Assembly: GCA_040768125.1 (NCBI GenBank)
Contig: JAXGNG010000001.1
Span: 1,550,001 to 1,614,000 of the forward strand
DNA from: RBG-16-49-21 sp040768125
GTDB taxonomy: Bacteria > Spirochaetota > UBA4802 > UBA5550
Length of the DNA: 64,000 nucleotides
Reading direction: 5' to 3'
Below, piece after piece: positions 7,783-15,874 of the stretch. The notes beneath the pieces were generated by a model. The model saw only the letters and a program-made list of their open reading frames with translations. It did no database searches and was not told the origin of the DNA. A program made the position numbers and the translations under genes. Position 1 is the stretch's first letter. Each line of letters begins with the position of its first letter.

Positions 7783-8910
7783 TTACAGCCCCCATTTCAT
7801 CAACAGGTAGTACTCAATGCTCGCGCGTTCAGCGTCGCTCATCGCGGTGTCGAAGTAGATGATCTCGGCGATATCGCCATTAAAAAAGCGGCCAGTATCA
7901 AGCTCCGTCTTTGATGAACCGCCGATGGTTACAGGACCTCCACCGCTTATTCGCAAGGGGTTCTCGGTGATTTCCGCGGCGGTGAGCTGCGATGTGGTGA
8001 TAGGCAGGGAGAGCAGCAACCCGCCGTTCAGGTAAAGCCGCTCATTTGCGTTGAACTCGATAACCAGGCAGAGCACAACAAACTCCGATGTGCTTCGGGC
8101 GGGTGAAATGGTGTAGGGGGTGTCAACTCCCCCTACGCCAGCAGCAGTGGGGGTATAGAAACGTCCACCGTCGCACTTGTACGAAAAGCCGTAGCCATTC
8201 GGCGCAAGATAACCGAAATCAAAAATGAATTGCCATGTGCTCCCCCCCGATGCCGTTGAGCTGCGGCACAGGGCGAAGATCGTGACGCCGCTTCCAGTGC
8301 TGAAGAGATAGTTCCCCCCGAGGGTCAGGTGGTTCCCCGGCGTGGCGGCGTTGTCGAACCGCACCGCGGGCCTGTTATTAAGGTGGTTGACCAGGAATAC
8401 CGGCTGCTGCCCGGCGACCGGCTGCGTGGCGTCGAATGCATTGCCAGAGGAGTCGGGCCAGGTAACGACGGGGTCGTTGTGGGAAAGGGTGGTGATGGCG
8501 TCGGCCTTGAGCCACAGTCTTAGGTTCGTAGGGGCGATATCGTCGGGCCCCGCCAGGGTTTCCGCCGACGCGTCCCTCGTGGTTCCGGCCGAGTCCGTAA
8601 CGCTGATCACCGCGGTGCCGGGTGTTCCCGGGGCCATGTAGAGCCCCGTGGCGGGAATGATTGTTCCGCCCCCGACGACCGTGAATGAGTACGGCGGAGT
8701 TCCACCAGTGGCGGAAAAGGCGCAGCTCTCGCCTTTCTGGAGATAGCAGGTCGTTGGATTGATGATGAGAGCCGGTGTTGGCGGTTTTAAGCCCGTTACC
8801 AGGGCAAAGGGGTCATCTTGCGTGTTATTGTAGAGCTCGTTCCTGACGCATCCCACTGCAAAGGAAACGATGATAAAAGCCACGATCGCGTTGCATTTCT
8901 TATTGCTCAT
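7783..8910 (-). CDS. LamG/concanavalin-like lipoprotein with Ig-like domain
   Basis: A 375-residue lipoprotein. The signal peptide ends in the lipobox FAVGC (about residue 21). Residues 45-120 resemble a bacterial Ig-like repeat (FSATGGTPPYSF, GTAVISVTDSAG). Residues 125-375 resemble a LamG/laminin-G-3 jelly roll: LRLWLKADAI, WPDSSGNAFDA, RPAVRFD, then a C-terminal FFNGDIAEIIYFD strand typical of this domain. Such domains bind glycans, so a surface or periplasmic adhesion role is likely. The base composition is visibly poorer in G and C than the neighbours, suggesting later acquisition. The ATG at 8910 is preferred over an in-frame GTG at 8916. Confidence 0.8.
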   Translation of the reverse strand: MSNKKCNAIVAFIIVSFAVGCVRNELYNNTQDDPFALVTGLKPPTPALIINPTTCYLQKGESCAFSATGGTPPYSFTVVGGGTIIPATGLYMAPGTPGTAVISVTDSAGTTRDASAETLAGPDDIAPTNLRLWLKADAITTLSHNDPVVTWPDSSGNAFDATQPVAGQQPVFLVNHLNNRPAVRFDNAATPGNHLTLGGNYLFSTGSGVTIFALCRSSTASGGSTWQFIFDFGYLAPNGYGFSYKCDGGRFYTPTAAGVGGVDTPYTISPARSTSEFVVLCLVIEFNANERLYLNGGLLLSLPITTSQLTAAEITENPLRISGGGPVTIGGSSKTELDTGRFFNGDIAEIIYFDTAMSDAERASIEYYLLMKWGL

Positions 8911-8953
8911 GCACACAGCATTGATTTGAAAATAAACATATGGTAATGACTAT

Positions 8954-8982
8954 AAAATATGTTGCCACGGCATGCAAGTCAA
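8954..8982 (-). promoter_or_regulatory. Promoter of the LamG lipoprotein
   Basis: On the minus strand TTGACT (8977-8982), a 17-base spacer and TATTTT (8954-8959), followed by an AT-rich leader to the ATG at 8910. It is divergent from the promoter at 9033. Confidence 0.7.
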
Positions 8983-9032
8983 GAGGAATCGGATAAATTT
9001 TTCTTGCGGAAGTGCCAATTAGCAAATTCTCG

Positions 9033-9061
9033 TTGACCAATCCGATTCAACGATCAATGCT
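9033..9061 (+). promoter_or_regulatory. Likely promoter of the PAS/SpoIIE phosphatase
   Basis: TTGACC (9033-9038), 17 bases, AATGCT (9056-9061). The -10 is weak. It lies 24 bases before the ATG at 9086 and leaves no room for the in-frame TTG at 9068 as a start. Confidence 0.45.
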
Positions 9062-9085
9062 ACCCCATTGTATTCGTGGTACAGC

Positions 9086-11272
9086 ATGAACCCCTATCTT
9101 ATCATACCGGCCCTGGCGTTTCTCGTCAATTTTTTCACCATGTCCTACGTCGTGGCCCTGGACCCCGGGAAGCCGGTCAATCGCTCGTTCCTTTTTCTCT
9201 CAGCCTCGATCACCCTCTGGGTGGTTACGAGCTCGACGTTCCATCTTCCCATGGATGAAGCGATCATCGTGCCCTTCAGCAGGGCGTGTTCCTTCTTCTG
9301 GTTTTTCACGGGATTCTGGACGGTCAATTTCACCTACGTGTTTCTTGCCCGGCGCCGCGACCCCTTTTACTATGCCGTCCTGGCCCTCTCCGTCGCTTCG
9401 GTTGCCGTCACCCTGGCGACGGACCTGGTGGTGCCCGGTTACGCACGCTATCCCTGGGGATGGCGCTTCACCGAGGGCCCCCTTTTCACGCCGATATCGA
9501 TTCTGTCGATCGTGATTCCCATCGTCGTGTCATGGGCCATGGTCTTCGGCTCCTGGCAGACCGAGGCCGATCCCGTGAGGAGGAAACAGCTTTTTCCGCT
9601 CATGGCGGGGATTCTCATCGCCCTTTGCCTCGCGGCGATCAACCAGTTCCTGCTTCCCTCTCTTCCGGCACTGGGTGATATCGTGCGCTACACGGCATCC
9701 TGGAGCGTCATACTCAGCATATTCGTGTTTTACACCATTGTGCGCTACCGGTTCCTGACCCCCGCCATCGGCGATGTCGCGAGCGAGCTTTTCGCCTCGA
9801 TCAGGGAGGGCGTGGTGATACTGGATACGAAGGGGAACGTCCTCCATTTCAACGAGGCCGCCGCCCTCATGCTCGGCATGGATGGCGCCGCGTCCAGGCC
9901 TCCCCGCCTTGAGGAGCTGATCGCCGAGTACCGCCACGACGCGGACTACGTGACCCGGCAGGCGGTTACCCTGAAGGGCGACGCTCCCCGCTGCCTCCTG
10001 CTCAACCAGTCAGCGATTCGTTCAAACGCGGTCAGGGTGGGCTCGATCCTCGTCATGATCGATGTCACCGAGATGCACCGGATGAACGACGCCCTGAGGG
10101 AATCGAACGAGCTCTTCCAGCGCATCGCCGCGAACGTGAGCGACGCCATCTGGACCATCGACATCAGGACGGGGAGGATGATCTACGTGAGCCCCTCGGT
10201 GACCCATATCCTGGGCTGGACCCCGGAGGAGCTGGCGCGCCTGACGCCGAATGAACGCTTCGATGAAACGGGACTCGGTCTCGCCAGGGATATCCTCCGC
10301 GATGAGCTGCTGCACGACGGGGAGCGCGATCCCCTGCGCACGCGGGCCCTGGTCACCAGGGAGCGGCACAGGGACGGGACCATGGTCGACGTGGAGATCA
10401 ACGCGTCCTTCATCAGGGACCAGGCGGGGAAACCGTCGTACATACTGGGGGTGACCCGCAATTTTACTGAACGGAAGCGCCTCGAGGACGAGCTGAGGAC
10501 GAGCCTTAAAGAGCTGGAACAGCGGAACGAGATTATCGAAAACGATCTCAAAACAGCCCAGATGATCCAGCGGGAGCTGCTCCCCTCGGAGCCCCCCGAC
10601 TGCGACCGTCTCGCGATCGATTTCCGCTACCTCCCCCTGGAGGCAGTGGGAGGGGACTACTTTCACATCATACCCCTCCAGGAGGGGGGGCTGTCGGTAT
10701 TCATCGGGGACGTGTCGGGCCACGGGGTGCCCGCGGCGCTCTTTCTCTCCCTGATCAAGTCGGTCAGCAGCTCCCTGCTGAGGCATCACTCCCACGATCC
10801 GCAGGTATATCTCAAGACCTTAAACGGCGAACTCTGCGAGAACATGCAGCACTACTTCCTCACGGCCCTGTACGGCATTTTCCTCTTTGACGCTCCCGGC
10901 GGGGACGTGCGCCTCTCCATCGCCTGCGCCGGCCATCCGCCTCCTGTTATTCATGAACGGGGCGCACATGCGGCCCGCTATCTTCCAATAAGGGGGAAAC
11001 TCCTCGGGGTGATTCGCGATATCACCTTCGATGCCCTGGACGTGACGCTCCGCCCCGGCGACAGGGTATACCTCTACACGGACGGCGTGCCCGAGATCAC
11101 GAATGAGCGGATGGAGATGCTCGGCTACGATCGTCTTCTCGCGGTCATCGGGGAAACGGCGGGGCGGGATCTCGGGGAGTCCCTTGACGCCGTAATGGAA
11201 GAGGTGCACCGCTTTCGCGGCGGCACCCCCGTGGACGATGACATCGTCATCATCGGCTTCGAGGTACGCTGA
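9086..11272 (+). CDS. Membrane sensor PAS-PAS-SpoIIE serine phosphatase
   Basis: A 728-residue inner-membrane signalling protein. Residues 1-220 hold about seven membrane helices of the histidine-kinase N-terminal 7TM type. Two PAS domains follow: about 225-330 (EGVVILDTKGNVLHFNEAA) and 345-470 (DAIWTIDIRTGRMIYVSPS). The C-terminal 230 residues are a SpoIIE/PP2C phosphatase with the metal-binding motifs GGDYF, GDVSGHG, YTDGVPE and DDDIVII intact. In known systems such phosphatases remove phosphate from STAS-domain antagonists and so release a sigma factor or effector; the STAS protein at 23034 is a candidate substrate. Confidence 0.9.
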   Translation: MNPYLIIPALAFLVNFFTMSYVVALDPGKPVNRSFLFLSASITLWVVTSSTFHLPMDEAIIVPFSRACSFFWFFTGFWTVNFTYVFLARRRDPFYYAVLALSVASVAVTLATDLVVPGYARYPWGWRFTEGPLFTPISILSIVIPIVVSWAMVFGSWQTEADPVRRKQLFPLMAGILIALCLAAINQFLLPSLPALGDIVRYTASWSVILSIFVFYTIVRYRFLTPAIGDVASELFASIREGVVILDTKGNVLHFNEAAALMLGMDGAASRPPRLEELIAEYRHDADYVTRQAVTLKGDAPRCLLLNQSAIRSNAVRVGSILVMIDVTEMHRMNDALRESNELFQRIAANVSDAIWTIDIRTGRMIYVSPSVTHILGWTPEELARLTPNERFDETGLGLARDILRDELLHDGERDPLRTRALVTRERHRDGTMVDVEINASFIRDQAGKPSYILGVTRNFTERKRLEDELRTSLKELEQRNEIIENDLKTAQMIQRELLPSEPPDCDRLAIDFRYLPLEAVGGDYFHIIPLQEGGLSVFIGDVSGHGVPAALFLSLIKSVSSSLLRHHSHDPQVYLKTLNGELCENMQHYFLTALYGIFLFDAPGGDVRLSIACAGHPPPVIHERGAHAARYLPIRGKLLGVIRDITFDALDVTLRPGDRVYLYTDGVPEITNERMEMLGYDRLLAVIGETAGRDLGESLDAVMEEVHRFRGGTPVDDDIVIIGFEVR

Positions 11273-11418
11273 GGGTAATGGGGCTTGAATACGCCTGGCC
11301 GGGAAGGGACGGGTCTTTGCGGATTATCGTGTCAGTTCACCGACTGGCCCCCGGGATGAAGCAGGCTCCGCCGGAGCGCCGGGAAATTCAAACGGATTTA
11401 CGATAGTCGGAGGATGCG

Positions 11419-11604
11419 ATGAAGATACTTCATGTTAAAACGGGCGCCGACGAGCAGGGCCGCGGCCCCTCATGCCCCTGCTGCGATGCGGAGATGAAGA
11501 CCCTCAAGGTCTACCGGAGCCATCTGCGATTTTTGTCGAATCTCCATGTCTACTGCTGTCCTGCGTGCAACAGGGCCCTGAACGCGGCAGCGGTGCCGAA
11601 ATGA
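11419..11604 (+). CDS. Small zinc-ribbon protein
   Basis: A 61-residue protein with two cysteine pairs, CPCC near residue 19 and CCPAC near residue 50, spaced as in a zinc ribbon. It has no signal peptide. A GGAGG ribosome site 7 bases before the ATG supports translation. It lies 20 bases before the permuted-papain gene in the same direction and may share its transcript. Function unknown. Confidence 0.65.
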   Translation: MKILHVKTGADEQGRGPSCPCCDAEMKTLKVYRSHLRFLSNLHVYCCPACNRALNAAAVPK

Positions 11605-11623
11605 TCACCGCCGGGTCGCAGTC

Positions 11624-12160
11624 ATGAGATTCAACGAGCTGAGAAAAAAACTGAGGACCGGCGACATCATCCTCACCTACAAGCGGGGGAGCCACTTCAG
11701 CAATCTCATATGGATGGTCAGCAAAATGGGGAAGCGTGTGAATGCCCTGAAGCCGCGGCTTTCCCACTGCATCATCTACATCGGCGACGGCCTTATCTGC
11801 GACTCCGCCCTGGCGGGGGGCGTGACCATCAAGAACGTCCGCGCCTACGCGAAGTACTACGACCTTCGCCTGGTGCGCTACAGGGGGAAGGACCTCGACA
11901 GGAAGAAACTCGTTCGCTACTGCATCGACAACGCCGGCATCATCAAGTACGCCTACTTCCAGATCGTGGCGATCGCCTTCAAGAAAATATTCCTTCGGCG
12001 CGACGTGAAGAAAGACATGGAGGAGAAGGCGATGCACTGCTCGGAGTTCGTCGCCTCGGCCTTCCTCGTCCAGGGGATACGCCTGGTGGAGGGCAAGCGC
12101 CCCTTCTCGGTTTCGCCCCTTGACATCTACGTTTCGAAGAAGGTGAGGATCATCGGGTGA
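11624..12160 (+). CDS. Permuted papain-like (YiiX/YebB-type) hydrolase
   Basis: A 178-residue protein of the circularly permuted NlpC/P60 group. The opening LRTGDIILTYKRG, the His of LSHCIIYIGDG (about residue 48) and the Cys of MHCSEFVASAF (about residue 138) are the catalytic landmarks in the permuted order, His before Cys. Members act as cysteine peptidases, amidases or acyltransferases, some on lipids. No signal peptide is seen, so it would work in the cytosol. A terminator follows at 12240. Confidence 0.75.
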   Translation: MRFNELRKKLRTGDIILTYKRGSHFSNLIWMVSKMGKRVNALKPRLSHCIIYIGDGLICDSALAGGVTIKNVRAYAKYYDLRLVRYRGKDLDRKKLVRYCIDNAGIIKYAYFQIVAIAFKKIFLRRDVKKDMEEKAMHCSEFVASAFLVQGIRLVEGKRPFSVSPLDIYVSKKVRIIG

Positions 12161-12237
12161 TCCCGTCCTTCTTTTCCCACTCCCGCCGGTTCCGGGTTGG
12201 CGGGTAAACCGCGCACTTTCCTTTTTCGGGCAAAAAC

Positions 12238-12276
12238 AAGAGAGCCGGCATGATGCCGGCTCTCCGATTTTTTTTA
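12238..12276. terminator. Bidirectional terminator
   Basis: GAGAGCCGGC (12240-12249) pairs with GCCGGCTCTC (12255-12264) around ATGAT. A run of eight Ts follows on plus, and a T-rich stretch follows on minus, so it can end both the papain-like gene and the minus-strand OFA transporter. Confidence 0.9.
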
Positions 12277-12302
12277 CTGAAGAAATCCCGACCCAGGGGC
12301 CG

Positions 12303-13634
12303 CTATTTCTTCGGAGGTTTCGCGACCAGCATGATGAGCGCGCCGGCGAGGCACGCGCAACCCGCGATAATGAACGGCGTGAGCCACGCCGAGGGATCGG
12401 TCGCTCCCTTCGCCGCGTCCTTGAAGAGACCGGCGATCTGCGGCCCCACGATGCCGGCGATGCCGTACGCGAAGAACACGAAGCCGTAGTTCTTGCCCAC
12501 GGTCTTGTTGCCGAAGAAGTCGGCCGTCGCCGCCGGGAAGAGGGCGAAGTTGCCGCCGAAGTTGAAACCAATGATGCAGGCCGCCGCGACCAGGCCCGCT
12601 TCCGTGGCGCCGAGCTTATAGAAGGCCAGCATGATGACGCCCTGGGAGAGGCACATCAGGAACAGGGAGACCTTGCGGCCGATCTTGTCGGAGACCATCC
12701 CCCAGGCGATCCTTCCGAGGCCGTTGAGGATGGCGTAGAAGGCCATGGCGGTCCCGGCTATGGTGCTCGCCCACGTGACGGTGTCCTTGAAGTTCTCGTT
12801 GGCCGGATCAAGGGTCTGGAGCTTGGAGAACGTCAGGGAATCGATCCCGAAGAGCTTGATACAGTAGATGACCATGAGGCCGGCGAGTGCCGAGAACACG
12901 AAGGTGATGAAGAGCATGTAAAACTGGGGCGTTTTCAGCATCTCGTTCGTCTCGAAATTCACGGATCCCGTGGCCTTTCCCGCGTCGGCCTGCGGAGGCG
13001 TGTAGCCTTCCGGGAGCCATCCCTCGGGCGGATCGACCATGACGAAGCTGCCGATCAGGACCATTATGGCAAAGATGATGCCGTAGAGGAGGAACACGCT
13101 CCGGACGCCGTCGAGGCCCGCCAGGCTGAGCGTGTTGAGAAGGCCGCCGCCCCATGAGCCCGCCCATTTGACCCAGATCGTGGCGCCGAAGCCGAAGCCC
13201 GCGACGGCAAGGCCGGTAAGCATCCCCTTTTTGTCGGGGAACCATTTCACCCCGACGGCTATCGGTACGACATAGGCCAGGCCTATGCCCGAACCGCCGA
13301 TTATGCCGATGAACACCAGCTGGGTAACAAAGCTGCTGCCGAAAAATCCCGCCAGGATATACCCGAGACCCAGGACGAGCCCGCCCGCCATGGCAAGCTT
13401 CCTCGGGCCGATGGTGGCCAGCTGTCTTCCCGCCCATATCATCACCAGGGCGAAAAAGAAAAGGCCCGCCGAGAATATCCATGCGGCCTGCCCCGCCGAA
13501 AACTGGTAGGTGCCGTCGGCCGCGGTGAGTTTTGGCGTGAAGACTGACCAGGCGTAAATGGCGCCCAGGGCCAGTTGAATCAGGATGGCCCCGATAACCA
13601 CGAGCCATCGATTCATGACTTTTTCATTGGACAT
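12303..13634 (-). CDS. OFA-family MFS antiporter (oxalate/formate type)
   Basis: A 443-residue MFS transporter with twelve predicted helices. The opening NRWLVVIGAILIQLALGAIY followed by AWSVFTP is the signature of the OFA (oxalate:formate antiporter) family, as are FPDKKGMLTGLAVAGFGFG after helix 4 and the FGGNFALFPA motif after helix 9. Many family members move other organic acids, so the substrate is open. The ATG follows a strong AAAGGAGGC ribosome site. No oxalate or formate metabolism genes are nearby. Confidence 0.88.
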   Translation of the reverse strand: MSNEKVMNRWLVVIGAILIQLALGAIYAWSVFTPKLTAADGTYQFSAGQAAWIFSAGLFFFALVMIWAGRQLATIGPRKLAMAGGLVLGLGYILAGFFGSSFVTQLVFIGIIGGSGIGLAYVVPIAVGVKWFPDKKGMLTGLAVAGFGFGATIWVKWAGSWGGGLLNTLSLAGLDGVRSVFLLYGIIFAIMVLIGSFVMVDPPEGWLPEGYTPPQADAGKATGSVNFETNEMLKTPQFYMLFITFVFSALAGLMVIYCIKLFGIDSLTFSKLQTLDPANENFKDTVTWASTIAGTAMAFYAILNGLGRIAWGMVSDKIGRKVSLFLMCLSQGVIMLAFYKLGATEAGLVAAACIIGFNFGGNFALFPAATADFFGNKTVGKNYGFVFFAYGIAGIVGPQIAGLFKDAAKGATDPSAWLTPFIIAGCACLAGALIMLVAKPPKK

Positions 13635-13987
13635 TGATTCTGCCTCCTTTTGTTGGTTTTGTAACGGTACGGTATGCGATTAAATTTTTGTGCATGTGTG
13701 AGTGAGAATGCAGCTTATTAATATCGATCCGCACTATATCGAACCCACCCTGTGCATATCGTGCGATGTCTGTCTAGAAAAAAATGATTCAGTCAGGAAA
13801 CAAGGAGGAATCTCATACACGGGCCATTCCGGCCGAGAGGAGGGCGCAGGGGTTTCGGTGTGGAAAATTGTACTTGATCATCCTCCCTTTCCGGATAGAG
13901 TGCTTCTTTAGCGTCTCATGACGCCTGGATCGAAATTATCCATGCTGTTTTTCTGTACTATCGAACTATTCTTTATGGAGGGATGAT
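13635..13987. other. 353-base intergenic region
   Basis: It separates the divergent OFA transporter and alpha/beta hydrolase. It is richer in A and T than its surroundings. It holds the hydrolase promoter (13874-13901) and, starting about 10 bases later, a small hairpin GCGTC-TCAT-GACGC (13911-13924) at the expected mRNA 5' end. A 69-codon ORF at 13702-13911 has no ribosome site and no family resemblance, so I do not call it. An AAGGAGGA at 13810 leads to no start codon. I see no clear promoter for the OFA gene. Confidence 0.6.
13874..13901 (+). promoter_or_regulatory. Promoter of the alpha/beta hydrolase
   Basis: TTGATC (13874-13879), 16 bases, TAGAGT (13896-13901). It leaves a leader of about 80 bases to the ATG at 13988. 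Confidence 0.6.
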
Positions 13988-14917
13988 ATGAAAAAAATTA
14001 TCGCGGGGGGTGTCCTTGCTCTCGTCGTAATTCTGGCGGCCATCTATTTTTTCTTTCCGGGGATGACCCTTGGTGTTTTCATGAAACTGGAGCGGGGCAA
14101 GGCAGACCTCGTGGAGAAGCGCGTTGCTATAGCTGACCATACGATAGTCTACCTTGAAGGAGGGGAGGGTGAGACCCTGGTCCTGGTCCACGGGTACGGC
14201 GGCGACAAGGACAACTGGACCCGCTTCGCCGCGCACCTGACGCCGCGCTACCGCGTCGTGGCGCCGGACCTTCCCGGATTCGGGGAGTCGTCGAAGAACC
14301 GGGCCCTGCGCTACGACATAGTGTCCCAGGCGCGGCGCCTCGGGGAATTCCTCGACGCCATCGGGGAGAAAAAGGTCCACGTCGCGGGCAACTCCATGGG
14401 AGGCAATATCGCCGGCATATTCACCGCCCTCTATACAGGCAGGGTCCTGACCCTGGGGCTTCTTGACACCGGGGGCATCACCGAGCCCGTGGAGAGTGAG
14501 TTCAGGAAGAATCTCCGTGAGGGGAGGAACAGCCTGGTGGTCGAGAGCCCGGAGGACTATGACCGGCTTATCGCCTTCGTCTTCGCGAAGCCGCCCTTTA
14601 TCCCGCGGCCCCTGAAGCGCCATTTCGCGGGAATGGCCGCGGCGAGCAGGGAATTTAACGAAAAGGTAATGGAGGATATTAAGGCCCGTCCCGCGTCATT
14701 GGAGCCGCACCTGGGCCGGCTGTCGCTCCCGGTCTTCGTGCTCTGGGGCGATAGCGACCGGGTCATCGATGTCTCCTGCGTCGATGTCTTAAAGAAAAAC
14801 CTGCCGGACCCCTCGGTCGTAATCATGAAGGAGTGCGGCCACCTTCCCATGCTGGAGCGCCCGGAAGAGGCGGCGCGGCACTACCTGGATTTTCTTGAAA
14901 AGTCCAGGGCGCGATGA
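13988..14917 (+). CDS. Membrane-anchored alpha/beta hydrolase (lipase/esterase type)
   Basis: A 309-residue serine hydrolase. A hydrophobic N-terminus (residues 4-26) anchors or exports it. The alpha/beta-hydrolase fold shows the oxyanion region HGYGGDKDNW, the nucleophile elbow GNSMGG (Ser about residue 136), the acid in WGDSDRVID and the His in ECGHLP. The HGYGGDKDNW motif is shared with Moraxella-type lipases. It leads a plus-strand group with a MaoC hydratase and an acyl-CoA synthetase, so a role in fatty ester breakdown fits. A GGAGGG ribosome site precedes the ATG. Confidence 0.85.
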   Translation: MKKIIAGGVLALVVILAAIYFFFPGMTLGVFMKLERGKADLVEKRVAIADHTIVYLEGGEGETLVLVHGYGGDKDNWTRFAAHLTPRYRVVAPDLPGFGESSKNRALRYDIVSQARRLGEFLDAIGEKKVHVAGNSMGGNIAGIFTALYTGRVLTLGLLDTGGITEPVESEFRKNLREGRNSLVVESPEDYDRLIAFVFAKPPFIPRPLKRHFAGMAAASREFNEKVMEDIKARPASLEPHLGRLSLPVFVLWGDSDRVIDVSCVDVLKKNLPDPSVVIMKECGHLPMLERPEEAARHYLDFLEKSRAR

Positions 14918-14924
14918 TTTGCTG

Positions 14925-14953
14925 TTGACGGGAGGGAAAGGGGCGGCCATACT
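14925..14953 (+). promoter_or_regulatory. Promoter of the MaoC gene, -10 close to ATG
   Basis: TTGACG (14925-14930), 17 bases, CATACT (14948-14953). The ATG is at 14962, only 8 bases past the -10, so the mRNA would begin at or within two or three bases of the start codon. The -10 hexamer is the same as at 1220. Confidence 0.6.
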
Positions 14954-14961
14954 CACTCACC

Positions 14962-15840
14962 ATGGCGACGCAACCCGTCATTGACTCTTCACTGGCAGGA
15001 ACGCCCCTCAAAAGGTGCGAGGTCCCCGTGACCTGGCGGGACACCATGAACTACGCCGCCGCGATCGGCGACGGCAATCCCCGCTATTTCGATGACGAGG
15101 GGGCGGGTGGCCTCATCGCCCACCCGGTCTTTCCCGTGGCCGTCACCTGGAGGGTCCTGGGGCGCATCGCCGAATTCATCGACGCTGAAGAGTTCCCCAG
15201 GGAGCTCCTGGCCACCCAGGTCCACTACACCGAGCACCTCGCCCTCCACCGGCCCCTGGTGCCGGGAACGACCCTGGTCATCGAGGGGCGCGTTGCCGCA
15301 ATACTCCCCCACAGGGCCGGGACCCACGTGGTGCTGCGCCTTGACGCCCGGGATACAGGAGGGGCCCCGGTCTTCACGGAGCATATCGGCGCCATGCTTC
15401 GCGGCGTGGAATGCCTCGGCGGCGGCGCCGGGGGCGATCGCCTGCCGGAGGTGCCCACCGGGCCCGGGAGCGGGGAGCCGGCCTGGGCGGCCCAGATCTC
15501 AATAGACCCGCTCCGGCCCTTCGTGTACGACGGCTGCACCGACATTTTCTTCCCGATTCACACGTCACGGCGCTTCGCGCGCTCCGTGGGGCTTCCCGGC
15601 ATCATACTCCAGGGTACCGCGACCCTGGCGTACGCCGTCACCGAGTTGGTGAACCGGGAGCTCGCCGGGGACGCCGGCAGGGTCCGCTCCGTTGCCTGCC
15701 GTTTCACCGGGATGGTGCTTCCGGGATCGGACATCGCGGTGCGGCTTCTCGGAAAGGGCGGGAACGGTGATCTTTTTTTTGATGTCCTGAACGGCGCCGG
15801 GGAGCGGGTCCTCGCCGGGGGGCACCTCCGCGCCGAGTGA
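14962..15840 (+). CDS. MaoC-like double hotdog hydratase
   Basis: A 292-residue protein with two hotdog repeats. The first half (about 15-145) has the N-terminal MaoC-like form (AAAIGDGNPRYFDD, IAHPVFPVAVTW). The second half (about 170-290) contains LPGIILQGTATLAYAV, close to the MaoC hydratase-2 motif that carries the catalytic Asp/His; here the His-bearing segment is FPIHTSRRFARS. Such proteins hydrate enoyl-CoA esters in fatty acid or polyketide metabolism. The acyl-CoA synthetase directly behind supports that. No Shine-Dalgarno site is present. Confidence 0.8.
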   Translation: MATQPVIDSSLAGTPLKRCEVPVTWRDTMNYAAAIGDGNPRYFDDEGAGGLIAHPVFPVAVTWRVLGRIAEFIDAEEFPRELLATQVHYTEHLALHRPLVPGTTLVIEGRVAAILPHRAGTHVVLRLDARDTGGAPVFTEHIGAMLRGVECLGGGAGGDRLPEVPTGPGSGEPAWAAQISIDPLRPFVYDGCTDIFFPIHTSRRFARSVGLPGIILQGTATLAYAVTELVNRELAGDAGRVRSVACRFTGMVLPGSDIAVRLLGKGGNGDLFFDVLNGAGERVLAGGHLRAE

Positions 15841-15874
15841 TCGATGCAACCAGCCAGATAACGGAGGGGTAAGT

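Noticed and set aside
13702..13911. 69-codon ORF with CISCDVC motif
   Set aside because: No ribosome site or recognisable homology, and its 3' end runs through the predicted hydrolase promoter; chance ORF.
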